From assembly GCF_030704535.1 (NCBI RefSeq), contig NC_081817.1, forward strand, positions 1,441,001-1,505,000: a DNA stretch of 64,000 bases, read 5' to 3'. Positions 36,552-47,088 of the stretch are shown piece by piece. This stretch comes from Vitis vinifera. Its lineage: Eukaryota; Streptophyta; Magnoliopsida; Vitales; Vitaceae. The translations under genes and the position numbers were made by a program. The notes below the pieces were generated by a model, which was given only the letters and a program-made list of their open reading frames with translations, searched no databases and was not told the origin of the DNA. How positions within the stretch are numbered: the stretch's first letter is position 1; each line of letters starts with the position of its first letter.

Positions 36552-37334
36552 GGAAAATGGGTTTGCTGGACGTGGTTTAACCACAGTCCAAAATTTTTGT
36601 AAATTTTGTAAATTTTCAAGTTGTTTCCATGCTTTTGATTTTAGTTTTTGATCTTAAATCATGTTTTTAGGTGTGTTTTAATCGTTTTAAATGATCCCAG
36701 GTGGAAGAAATTTCAAGGAAATTGAAAAGAAAAAAATCGGGCCGAAATTGGAGCCGAAATAGAGCAAAAACAGGGGAAAAACAGAGCTCTGCGAAATTTC
36801 GCAGAGTGAAGGAAACCTCTGCGAAATGAGCATTTTGTTGCCAAACCATTCCGCAGCACTGTAGAAGCCTCTGCGAGTGTGTTTCGCAATTGCGAAAGTG
36901 AATTTGGCACACGAGTGCCACTTAGCAGAACAGTAGCATCCATTTCGCAGCTGCGAAACTCATTGCGAAGTGGTAAAGCCTGATTTCGCACCAAAAGTCC
37001 CTTTCCGCAGGGCATTTCGCAATTGCGAAAGTGGATTTGGCACACGAGTGCCACTTCGCAGCACAGTGACATCAATTTCGCAGCTGCGAAACTCACTGCG
37101 AAGTTGCTGCGAAAATGGCAAGTTGCTGCGAAATTGGCGTTTTGTTGCGAAACGTAATCTGACCCCTGGGCTTCCGTTTTTCCTATTTATACCGGTCAAA
37201 AGTGCTGCGAAAAGGGTTTCAAAAATCAGAGCACCATTCTCGCAGCCCCTTCGTCTTCTTCACCAAGCCACGCCGTTCGCTTTTCCGGTCATCTTCTCCG
37301 TTTAGCAGCGCCGGCCAAAGATCGATAGCCCGAA
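36552..37334 (+). promoter_or_regulatory. region before the second Athila ORF with GCGAAA palindromes and a TATA-like box
   Basis: The region has five perfect palindromes: a 20-bp one at 36787-36806 and 16-bp ones at 36882, 36943, 37015 and 37076, built from TGCGAAA and TTTCGCA. A 133-bp unit holding two of them is repeated (from 36882 and from 37015). TATTTATA at 37184-37191 lies 144 bp before the ORF start and could be an internal promoter. Function is inference. Confidence 0.6.
36882..37147 (+). repeat. 133-bp tandem duplication with palindromes
   Basis: Two copies with a 133-bp period each contain TTTCGCAATTGCGAAA, the hairpin TGGCACACGAGTGCCA, and TTTCGCAGCTGCGAAA. The spacing between palindromes is the same (61 bp) in both copies. 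Confidence 0.85.
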
Positions 37335-39047
37335 ATGGCACGAACGCGAGGAGCAAAATCTTCATCCCCTTCAAGCCGCAAAAGGAGTCTGCGAAAGGAG
37401 CCAAGTCCAGGTTCTGTTCCAGAACCTGCTCCAAAGCCTTCGCCGTCGAGACCAAATCCTCCTCCAGTGAAGCCGACGCCACCAAAGCCGCCGGCAAGGC
37501 GATATTTAACAAGATCAGGTGGTCAGCCATTGAAGAAGAAGCCCAGGGTTGAGAGCTCTGAACCAATTGATTTGACTGAGCAATCCCCTGAGAAATCCCC
37601 AAAGCTAACACCGGTTCAATCTCCGGTATCTTCACCAAATCCTTCACCGGTTCAAACTCCAGTGCCGTCACCGGTTCCCTCGCCAATTCCCTCACCTGAA
37701 GCAACTCCAATTTCATCGCCGGTACCATCTCCGGCACCCCAAGAAAAAGCTCAGGAGCCTCCAGCGCCAATTCCAGAGCCCCAAATTGCAGCTGAAGCAC
37801 CTCTGGAAGAAGTGATCCGAAGGCCATTGCTCCCCCAGCCCCCAATCGAAGGAAACTTGGATTGTCGAACACGGGCATTCCATTCTGAATTGAGCTTCGA
37901 CTTAGCAGCATTCAGAGTGAGGCCAGAGCTTGCCCAATCCTTCCAACTGCTGAGGAGATATCATATGGAGCATCTGCTAGCTCCAAGGGATTTTTTCTAT
38001 CCCCGGGTAGTCACGGACTTCTACCAGACCATGACAACCAAAGAAGTAAGAAATCCAACTCTGATCCATTTCATAATTGATGGAAGGCATGGTATTTTGG
38101 GAGCAAGACACATTGCTGAAGCTCTGCAAATTCCTTTTGAGCCAACCCAATTCGACAATTTTAAAGCTTGGACAAATCCAACTGAGTTAGAGATGGTTAG
38201 CACCCTGTCCAGAGGAGCTGCAAATCGGTCACACCTGTTGAGGGGGGAGCTACCTCCAGTGATGTTTTTGATTGATGCCTTTTTGAGGCATAATATCTAT
38301 CCCCTGCAGCATTGGACCCAAAGAAGGGGAGTTCTCTTGGAAGCTCTATACAAGATGTCTGAAGGATTCTTCTTTGGGCCTCACCATCTGATCATGGCAG
38401 CCCTTTTATACTTTGAGGAAAAGGTTCACAAGAAGAAGCTTCAAAGAGCAGATTGCATTCCACTCCTCTTCCCACGGCTGCTATGCCAAGTTTTGGAGCA
38501 TCTCGGATACCCCTCTGAGCCTCAGCAGGAAAGAAAGAGAATATGCCGTGAACCATTTACCCTTGATAAATGGAATAATATGACGGCCTACAAAATTGAT
38601 CAGCCTGGGCAGCCTCAGCCAGCAGCAAGGAGAGCCTCCCCAAGACATCCACCTGAAGGTATAACACTTGCTACTCCTGCCATCCCTCGAGCTCCACCAG
38701 CTACACCTGCTCCATCACAGCCATCCACATCAGCTGAGCCGAGGATGGCCATCCCTATATCCGAATATCGAGAGCTGTGCCGTGCATTGGAGACTCTTAC
38801 AGCTTCCCAGAGCAATCTTGCTCAGGAATTGGCAGCCATCAAAGCATGCCAGGAGCAGATGTTAGCCTCTCAGGCTCAACAAGCTGCCATCCTAAGGCAG
38901 CTTCAAGTCCATTTCGATCTGCCACAAGCTGTAGAGCCCTCCATTCCTACTCCACCAGAGCCACACTCTCAGCCTTCAGAGTCTCAAGCTCCAGAGCCCG
39001 AAGCCTCAGCTGATCCACCTACTGAGGAGGCAGATCCTTCTGCTTAG
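37335..39047 (+). CDS. second Athila ORF (plant transposon-protein-like, 570 residues)
   Basis: An intact ORF runs from ATG 37335 to TAG 39047, downstream of the pol position, where Athila elements carry an additional env-position ORF. The N-terminus is basic, followed by a Pro/Ser-rich repeat region (PSPVPSP-type repeats, about residues 20-150). A globular part at about 180-400 contains YHMEHLLAPRDFFYPRVVTD, HFIIDGRHGILGARHIAEAL and LLFPRLLCQVLEHLGYP, which I associate with the 'putative plant transposon protein' domain. A helical segment (about 470-515) is rich in Gln/Ala, and the tail is Pro/Glu-rich. No signal peptide or strong membrane segment is evident, so an envelope role is not supported. 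The function is unknown. Its intact state fits a young copy. Confidence 0.8.
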   Translation: MARTRGAKSSSPSSRKRSLRKEPSPGSVPEPAPKPSPSRPNPPPVKPTPPKPPARRYLTRSGGQPLKKKPRVESSEPIDLTEQSPEKSPKLTPVQSPVSSPNPSPVQTPVPSPVPSPIPSPEATPISSPVPSPAPQEKAQEPPAPIPEPQIAAEAPLEEVIRRPLLPQPPIEGNLDCRTRAFHSELSFDLAAFRVRPELAQSFQLLRRYHMEHLLAPRDFFYPRVVTDFYQTMTTKEVRNPTLIHFIIDGRHGILGARHIAEALQIPFEPTQFDNFKAWTNPTELEMVSTLSRGAANRSHLLRGELPPVMFLIDAFLRHNIYPLQHWTQRRGVLLEALYKMSEGFFFGPHHLIMAALLYFEEKVHKKKLQRADCIPLLFPRLLCQVLEHLGYPSEPQQERKRICREPFTLDKWNNMTAYKIDQPGQPQPAARRASPRHPPEGITLATPAIPRAPPATPAPSQPSTSAEPRMAIPISEYRELCRALETLTASQSNLAQELAAIKACQEQMLASQAQQAAILRQLQVHFDLPQAVEPSIPTPPEPHSQPSESQAPEPEASADPPTEEADPSA

Positions 39048-40117
39048 CACCATCACCCCACTCATCAGACATTATATATATTTGCTATTTATGTTTTTAT
39101 GCATGTTTGTTTTGTTTTAGTTGAAATGAAATCCCAGTATTTTGGTATATATATGGGATCCCTTGTGTTACTTGTTTTTAGCATTGTAATTAAATGAACT
39201 CAAAGTAATACAAGTTGACTATTTCTTGTTAAAAGTTAGCATTAAATTCTCCTTATTTCCTTTTCTCACATATTCTATTCTTTTTGAAACATGTGGTTTT
39301 CCCCAATCAATATTCGAATTTGATATCAGCATGGAGGTACCACTTCCTCCCTTTTATTACAGTCACTCAAATCACATTGAGGACAATGCTCAGTTCGGTT
39401 GGGGGGTATGAGGAAGGAAGTAGTCTAAACCTTTTTGGTATTGCAATTATTGGTTAATTAGTTGTAGATTTTACTTTTTACTAGTGTTACTCTATTCTCC
39501 ATGAATTTTGAGGAAAAATTTTCAAAATTAAACCAAGAGAAATTGAACTGTTGTTTTTCACTTAACTTAGAGTATGGATTATGCTTACTAAAGTAGTTCA
39601 ATTGTTGAAACTTCTACTGTAATTGAAGTTAGTTCTTCCACTTTAAGCTATCCACACACTATGCACATTAGTTTCCGATTATAAGATGAAAAGCTATTTC
39701 CTTCTTGACTTAGTATAATTTTGGGACTTGGTATATTTGACCTCATTTGATAAAAATTGAAACACCCTGCAAAAGGCCAATGAGCCTTTGAAATAAAGAA
39801 AGTTGTTTGCTTGCCTTGAAACCCGAGCAAGGTCTGAGGGGTATATGGTGAAAGCCTTTAAAGCCTGGTGCCCTAAGCCTTAATTGGTTGGGAGTCACTG
39901 ACCTCAATGCTCGTTACAAGGGTGAATAGGTAGAGTTAGCATATGGTAGATGCTTGGGTATTAGAAATTCATTCTTAAAAGTCCGGGGAAAAATCCGAGG
40001 AGTTAGTGGTTGAAAGATCCTTAAAACTTGGTGCCCTAAACCTTAATTGGTTGGGAGTCATCGATGGACCCCCATTACATGGACAAGTCAGAAAGAGTAC
40101 CCCATAAAGCTACCTTG

Positions 40118-40149
<32 letters not shown>

Positions 40150-40557
40150 TGAAAGTGTGTTCTTTTCTTATTGATTTTGGTCAGTTTGCTAAAGTGTTGA
40201 AAAGAGATAGGTTGGGGGGTGAGATTAGTAGCATTTTATTCTCGGAAGCTAAAGAACCAATACACATAGATTTTTGTGGAAGATTGAAGTTTAGTTCTTA
40301 GAAAGTGAAATGATTTTAAAACTTCAGTTTGCATAATGCACTCCCTTGATTGACAGTGTTTAGCATAGTTTGTTATGACTCTTGTTGAGATTTGGGTTTG
40401 TATTTCTTCAATGATTCATGTGAGAATTAGATCATCATGCCACTTGAGAATTATTTCCTTTCAGCATGATGTTGTAAATTTTAGATTAGTTTGCTATTTA
40501 TTTTCATTTTTCTCTCCTATATTGCTAAGGGACTAGCAATATGTCGGTTGGGGGGAG
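39048..40557 (+). other. Athila 3' noncoding region with polypurine tracts
   Basis: No ORF of note is present. Three GGTTGGGGGG tracts occur at 39397-39406, 40210-40219 and 40546-40555; the last adjoins the 3' LTR and is the likely polypurine tract. A segment around GGTGCCCTAAGCCTTAATTG occurs twice (39868 onwards and 40030 onwards). A poly-A run is at about 40120-40147. Confidence 0.7.
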
Positions 40558-42453
40558 TGATTACTACTCAAAAAGTGCTATTTGATAGCCTTTAATTAAT
40601 CCTTTTTATCACTTTTGAGTAGTAGTTTAGGCCTTTTAACTCAATTGGCATGTTAAGGATCCTTTAAAGCAATTTTGATCACTTTGTGCAAGTTTTGGTG
40701 TTTTTGTTAGTATTGTGATCACCAAAGCAAGTCAAGAATGAGGAGAGCTATGAGGAATCTTGGGCAAAGCTTAGAATTCAATTGCCAAGAGTGAATCCGG
40801 ATTGCAAGGAGAAAAAGCAAAGAGAATCTGCCATGGAGCATATTCTTGATGACAGTCGTAGCAGCCACTTTTGGAGCACTTTCTGAAGTCTAAATGATGC
40901 AAGCTATATACCATTTCAAAGCTCAGGAAGTCAACAATCCAATGCTTCAAACGGTGCGCGATTTGGAGTTGAAACGAAGAAGTTGCAGCCATTACAAGCC
41001 AGTCACTCTGAAGTGCTGCGGAATCAACCTTTTGTTGCGAGAATTTCGCAACACTTTTGTACAGTAAGGTGTTTCTTCTTCTGACGATGCACGAACCATG
41101 CCGCGAGAAGGGAGCTGGAAACTTCAAGATGGAAGCCAACTTTGCAGCCTGGTGAAGATAGCTTGGTCTTGCGAAATAATTTCGCAGCCCTCTTGGGTGT
41201 CTGCGAAATTTCGCAGGCACCACTTTTCTCCTGCGAAATGGCTCCTGAAGCCTCCCGAAGCTTGCTACCGACATTGGGAGATATTTTCCATTAGATTTTT
41301 GTTGTCTAAATCCCAAAATACTCCTTGTAAACCACCAATTACATGATTCCTTAGTTTTTAAGTTAGTAAAAAGACCAAATATCAGTGTAAGAATTAGTTT
41401 TATATTGCTTTAATATAAATACCTCTCGGGAGCCTGTTCTCGGGGAGGAGTTTCTTCTGTAAAAATTTGGTAAGGAAGTAAAGGTCTTTTCTTTCTACTG
41501 CCTTACCTTCTCACTTTGTATTTTCATTTTATTTCTAAGTTATGAATTCTCTGAGGAGTTTTCCCCAGAGAATGAGTAACTAAACCTCCAATTCCTTGGA
41601 GCTAAGGTTGCCGGGGAAGGTTCCAAGTGCAAGAATGCAAAGCTTTGTGGTTTTAGCTAGTAATGAAGAGGAAGTGAAATCCTTTAGTGATTTCAATGTT
41701 TTTAGTTAACTTAAAACACCTTGGAGTCACCTAGGCCAACACTTGGTAAGGCAAGTGATTTCCAACCGTGGAAATGCACTAGTTTACCCCTTGCGAGCCT
41801 CTGGTAGGTGACTTCAAGGTAGGATTTTCTGGAATTACCAACACTTGGTAAGCTTTTGGACTCTTAGGAGGCATCCATTAGTTATCTCTTGCGAGTTTGT
41901 GAAGGGAAGTCCAAGGTTAAAGATCACCTTGAATGGTAAGTGCTCGTGAGAGGCATGAACCATTGCAAGTTGCATCAGTGAGAGAATTAAAGTGAAATCT
42001 AATTGAAGGAGTCTCTGTACATCACCGGTTAGAGACTTGACTCTAAGTTGAATCTCTAATGCGAGGAAATGAACCATCTGACCGGAGCTATGTCTTTTGC
42101 ATGAGGAACCACCCCAGTGAACCTAAATCTCCAAGGAATGCTTTTCTTCCTAAATTATTCCAAACTTCTGTTAAGTTAGTTAGTTTAAATCTCAACCTTT
42201 ACCAATCAAAGTTTGTGTTTTATTTCTTAAACTAACCGTGAAATGAAACAAAACCAATTCACTTGGAATTGGTATCCTTGATTGCTTGCAAATCATTCCC
42301 AGTGAACGATCCTTAGAGCCACTATACTATAGTAGCTTTGTATTTGCTACCCTAGTGTATGGTGTTATAGGTATAAATTTTGTTGATCACTTCCTCAATC
42401 AGGGAGCACCAGCTGGACACGAATCAGCTGAGACACCAATTGGGCACGAATCA
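40558..42453 (+). repeat. Athila element 3' LTR
   Basis: It has the same length and sequence as the 5' LTR apart from one base seen (C at 41853 against A at 32709). It is followed by the target duplication TGTGA and then by the rest of the interrupted gag. Confidence 0.93.
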
Positions 42454-43339
42454 TGTGACTCATGAGTTCTTGACTCAGTTCGCTTTCAGCGCTGACATTG
42501 ATGTATCTAGACGAGAGTTGGAGGCCACCAGACAGAGGCCAGATGAGTCTATTTCTTCCTTTGTCACTCGTTGGAGGGCAAATGTGGCTGGTTTGATAGA
42601 CCGGCTTAAGGAGCAGAATCAGATCGATATGGTTCTTCGAAACTTACAGCCGAGGTTCGCTAGGCATCTTATGGGCATCCCATTTCAGGATCTTAGGAGT
42701 CTAGTTCATGCAGCTTTTAGTGTTGAGGAGGCTATTGCTCAAGGATTATGGACAAATACTACTACTTCCCCTGACAGTAAGGGGAAGAAGCCGAGTGAAT
42801 CATCTACCAGATTTGGAGAGGTTGGTGCTATTAGCTATCAGCACCAGAGGCCTGCGTATCACTCACCTTACAGGCCTCCTATAGTCAGAGCTCATTTATC
42901 TCATCCGTAGTATTAGTATCAGCCGATTTATATTCAGGAGCCTTACATTGCTCAGACCAGCATGCAGCCACGACCACCACATCCGAGAGCCGCTACTTAC
43001 CCGCCATCTAGACCATATGCACAGAGGCCTGTGAGACAGTTTACTCCATTGGGTATGACTTTGACTAGAGCTTTTGAGAAGCTCAGAGGCGCGGGATTGA
43101 TTGTTCATTTGGCACCACGCCCTTTGCCACATTCTATTCCTCATCATTTTCGCTCACAGGATCACTGCTTATATCATCAGATTCAGGGGCATGATACTGA
43201 GCGTTGTTCGGCGCTCTATCATGCGGTACATGACTTGATTGATTCAGGGTTGGTTGACTTGGCTGGGCCAAGTGTGACCACCAATCCTCTGCCTGCACAT
43301 TCTACACATGCAATTCCTCCTCCTCCTGGTCTTCAGTAG
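42454..43339 (+). pseudogene. gypsy-type gag, copy 2, 3' part
   Basis: This continues gag copy 2 after the Athila insertion, starting in the codons for HEFLTQFAFSADID. It contains FVTRWRANVAGLIDRL, the Pro-rich region and the C-terminal HCLYHQIQGHDTERC block. Two CAG to TAG stops lie near 42908 and 42914. The frame ends at 43337-43339, earlier than in copy 1. No pol domain follows. Confidence 0.85.
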
Positions 43340-45635
43340 ATTGATTTACATATTGAGGGTATTGATGGCATGGTATTTTGGGACATTTCGGGCTGAGGAC
43401 TTGGTTCTGTCGACATGGGTACATCATTTTGCAGCGATCTAGCTCAGAGCACCTTTCATTTTGATTATGGTCGTCATCAGAGCCGTTCCCGTTCTATCGA
43501 GTCCAGTTTTTAGTTCATTAGAGTGGCTTTGTTGAGTTCAGTTTGGTTCAGAGTCGTTGTTTTTCTAGTCGTTTGTAGTCCTTTATCGCTTCACACATGA
43601 TGTACTCATTTGGTTCATTCAGTGACATGATCTTTTTATTTTTTGAGTATGTGTTATTCTCTTTTCTCATGAGTACGTTTTACATATTTTCTGTTGATGT
43701 CTGCTATGCTTTTGATATGAGACATATTTTCATTTTGGCATCATGATCACTTGGGCCTGACCTATCATGGAGGATATTGAGCCTATTGACTTGGGATCAT
43801 GAGATCGACCTAGAGAGTTTGAGACTATGACTCGTTTCATCCTCTGATTAGAGCAGCACCATATCCATACCTTGACTTTTTAGACTTGATGACCTACCCA
43901 TTTTGAGCTTGACATGACACCACCCCTTAGTACCGTTATACGACCTTTACCATTCTTATTCGCCTTCGTATATTATAGTACCATTGCCTATTCTTTCCGT
44001 CATTTCCTTGATCTGACCTGGTAGTGTCCGAGATGGTTTGACCTGAGGTGTGCTCTACACAATGATAGATGGATCATGATGAGAGAGTGACTTGATTGCT
44101 TGACGATGTTGTTGAGGTAGAGGAGACGTCATTGAGCATCTGGATTTGAGTCATTACACATGACTTCAGGGAGCCAGGGTGATTAGAGATGGTGTTTTTT
44201 ATGAGATGATGGTGAGTGGCATATGACGATAGGGTGAGGTGATTGTCGGAGGACATTGATGATTATCACAGAGCCTCAGTGGGAGCTTTCACACGATTTC
44301 AGAGGAGTCGCCATGGCTATGTTGGATGGATGCTAGTCTTTAGTATTGGTCATGTGAGATCTTGAAAGCACGATGTTCGAGTTTGTGGTCATAGGATGGG
44401 TGGATATCATTTCAGGAGCCTATTTACTTTATCACCATCGCATATAGAGTTACCCGTTGCTAACCCATCGAGCCTCACACGAGCATTGTAGCCTGTTTTT
44501 TCATCACCTCATTTACCTATTACATTGGGTTGGGAACCCTGTAGTGCTTGCATGCTTTGATTAGATATGTTATGAGTTCTAGACCTGGTACACATATTCG
44601 GGTCTCATTCCTTACTCTTCATTGTGATATCTTCCACTTGGTCATCATTTCATCACTATTTTCTAATATCACATATCACCACTTGCGATATTCGTTCTTT
44701 GTCTTTTCTCACATCATTGCTTACTCGACATTATCTTTGTTCCACATTGAGTGGTGGTTTCTCACACGTCATTGCATGGAGGATTGTCACGTTCTTCCTC
44801 CTATTCGCCTTATGAGCAATGGTTCAGAGATCTTATTTTGAGAGGTCGTCTTGTTAGTGAGGATTTGTGTTACATCAGTACATGGGGAGAGTTTATTCAT
44901 TTGGCTATGTATTTCATGGGAGATCAGTCATTATTGATTAGAGTATGCGCAACAAAAAAAAAAAAAAAAAGATAGCGCATTGTTCATTTTATTGTTTTCC
45001 ATTGGGCATGTGTATGGACATGCGAGTTTGCTTCATTGGGTTCATGTGTTAGAGAGAGTTCGTATGAAATTTTCTTTATGAGATTCCATCTTGGTATATT
45101 TTGGGTGAGAGTATGAGTCGCTCATTCGATTTTTGTGAGAGAGGCGATCGACTTTTCTTTAGTATATTTGGATCCTTGCTCTATCCATCATTCCATCTGT
45201 TTTAGATGTGACTACTTTCCATGCTTTGATGCAGGTTGACCATCACTCACTTTCCTATCTCTTTACTTTCTTTTATCTTTGTTTTATCACTCCATTTTCA
45301 CCATACCTCATCCGATTTCTTTCTTTTCTCATCCTGCTTGATGTTTGACTTGGGTTCAACATCCACACTTTATTCTTGCTTATTCGATGTGTTCATCCCT
45401 TTATCATCACTTTTGGTGTGGGGACCCCTAGATTCGAGACTCATGACGTTTTCTATGCATTGCATTTCATGCATGAGGGGTATGGGGATTATATCATTGG
45501 GATCTTTGAGCCTAGTTTCCTTTCATTTCTTTCACCTTATTACCCTGGCCTACGTTACGTCCCGTGTCTGAAGACCACCTTGAGGCCATGACTTAACATT
45601 TGTGTTTGACAGCTCACATGTGGGCAATTCTCGAG
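43340..45635 (+). other. noncoding 3' internal region of gypsy unit 2
   Basis: The sequence is parallel to 27037-28555 of unit 1 up to a poly-A run at about 44953-44970, and then unique to this unit. It ends at the target site of the gene-carrying element. No pol domain was found in any frame. Confidence 0.55.
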
Positions 45636-45640
45636 ATTGG

Positions 45641-46640
45641 TGTGGACCCGCATTTTTCACGTGCGTCCCCACTCGATCGGCGAGACTCGCTTTTATATTT
45701 GTGAAAATTTAATTTTAAAAAAGTTGGAGTCGCCACCTATTTTATTTTTATTTTAAAGGGAAAATAAAACAAGAAAGAAAAACCCTAAAAAGTGACTCCA
45801 TAGTTTTAGAAAAAGCATGTCTTTGAGAAACCCGAGTCTAGGTCCGGGGATCAGGTTACTTATTGGGAAGGTACCTCTAGGAGGTAGCACCCCTCTAAGC
45901 CCTACAAAGGTCTCTACTGACAAAGTTAAGGGAAGTGTGACCATTAATCAGTTAATTATGGATACCTAAGTAGGCTAGGTGATTTTAAAGAGTGGCATGC
46001 CAAACACAATCAAATTGCAATAAAAGAGAGTTAGGGTGCGTACCTGAACCGCTCTTCAAGCGCTATCATAAAACATAAAAGTTAGTGTAGAAATGTAGCA
46101 CACAACATTTGTTTTATTCAAGCAAATCAAGCATATATCAAAACATCCAAGAATCGCATCATGTATGGGTATAGTCATCAGTAACATATGTGTCAATAGA
46201 ATTCTCAAAAATAGGTGTGAAGGAGCGTACCTGGATAGCAAGCTAAAATGCCTCTATGGGAAACAATATTGCTTAATGATAGATGCATAATAATCTCACG
46301 TATCTCAAAGAGAAAGCACAATTAATCAAATATCAAACAAAAATATTTGAGGAAATATCATGAATGTCGGGCCCCCCTCCAAAGCCCTAATTAATTTTGC
46401 ATGAGTTGATTCTATAAATTCCATTATTTGGAATCATGAATTTTGTTCATGCTTGTTGAAAATCAAGAAAAACACAAAAATAGTTAAAAATCAAATAAAA
46501 CAGTCAAAGTGCATACCCGAAATAAAGTGACAGCAAATTGCATGTTAAAATCTGGATTTTGTACCTAAATGCTTCTTAGGAACCTTAGAGAAAACCAAAT
46601 TCATTTTTGATAGAAAAAGGTTTTGAAATCCGGCTTTAAG
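45641..46640 (-). other. noncoding end of the gene-carrying element (LTR 3' end-like)
   Basis: It has no ORF of note. On the - strand, CAGGTACGC-type phrases recur three times (near 46040, 46230 and 46515). The outermost 140 bp resemble the end of the gypsy LTR at 58500-58683. Confidence 0.5.
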
Positions 46641-47088
46641 ACGTATAAGATCATAAAAAAAGAAGAAGAAACAATAGGAGGAGTACGATGTGAGGCAGGG
46701 CGGCTAAGCTGGATTAGCGTCTAGGCTGCTTTTGAGACTGAGTTACTTAGGTTGCCTGATGGAGTGGAGTTCGGGATAGAAAGACCCAATTCGTTGCCAA
46801 AGTATTCAGTGATCAGAAACGCTTCCATTTATAAGATAACTTGGTTCATAAGCTCAGATGGATTCTCCCCAACGCTGGTCAAACATTGAACATAAAGCTC
46901 AAAATTCTTACTTTTCTGTATTGCTATATTTCCTGCATTCTGTGCTATTTTCTCATTCTCAAGGCTTGATTCATCAGCTTCTCTAGAATACATACCCTTG
47001 CTGTTGCCTTTTTCTGCCTTTTCAATATTTTCAGCTTGCTGCATCCTTATGAATTCTCCTTATTTCCGGAATCTCCATATCTGACTTC
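46641..47088 (-). other. unrecognised sequence at the left of the captured block
   Basis: A 71-codon frame (47044-46829) rich in Lys, Glu and Asn is present, but the frame is broken before and after it. It may be a further captured gene fragment. No family is recognised. Confidence 0.3.

Larger units (their letters stand above)
31409..42458 (+). mobile_element. Athila-type Ty3/gypsy element, very young, pol-deleted
   Basis: The element proper is 31414-42453 and starts TGATTACTACTC and ends GGGCACGAATCA. It is flanked by TGTGA at 31409-31413 and 42454-42458. The LTRs are 1896 bp each, with one base difference found by eye (A at 32709, C at 41853). The primer binding site fits tRNA-Asp, as in Athila, and a purine tract precedes the 3' LTR. 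It carries a gag-protease ORF fused to the integrase tail and a second ORF of 570 codons. RT, RNase H and the integrase core are missing, so it must have been mobilised by another element's enzymes. It interrupts gag copy 2. Confidence 0.93.

Noticed and set aside
37219-37911. 230-codon - strand ORF
   Set aside because: It is antisense to the Pro-rich repeats of the second Athila ORF.
37335-39047. Calling the second Athila ORF an envelope gene
   Set aside because: It has the env position, but no signal peptide or transmembrane segment is visible. The composition is Pro-rich and soluble.
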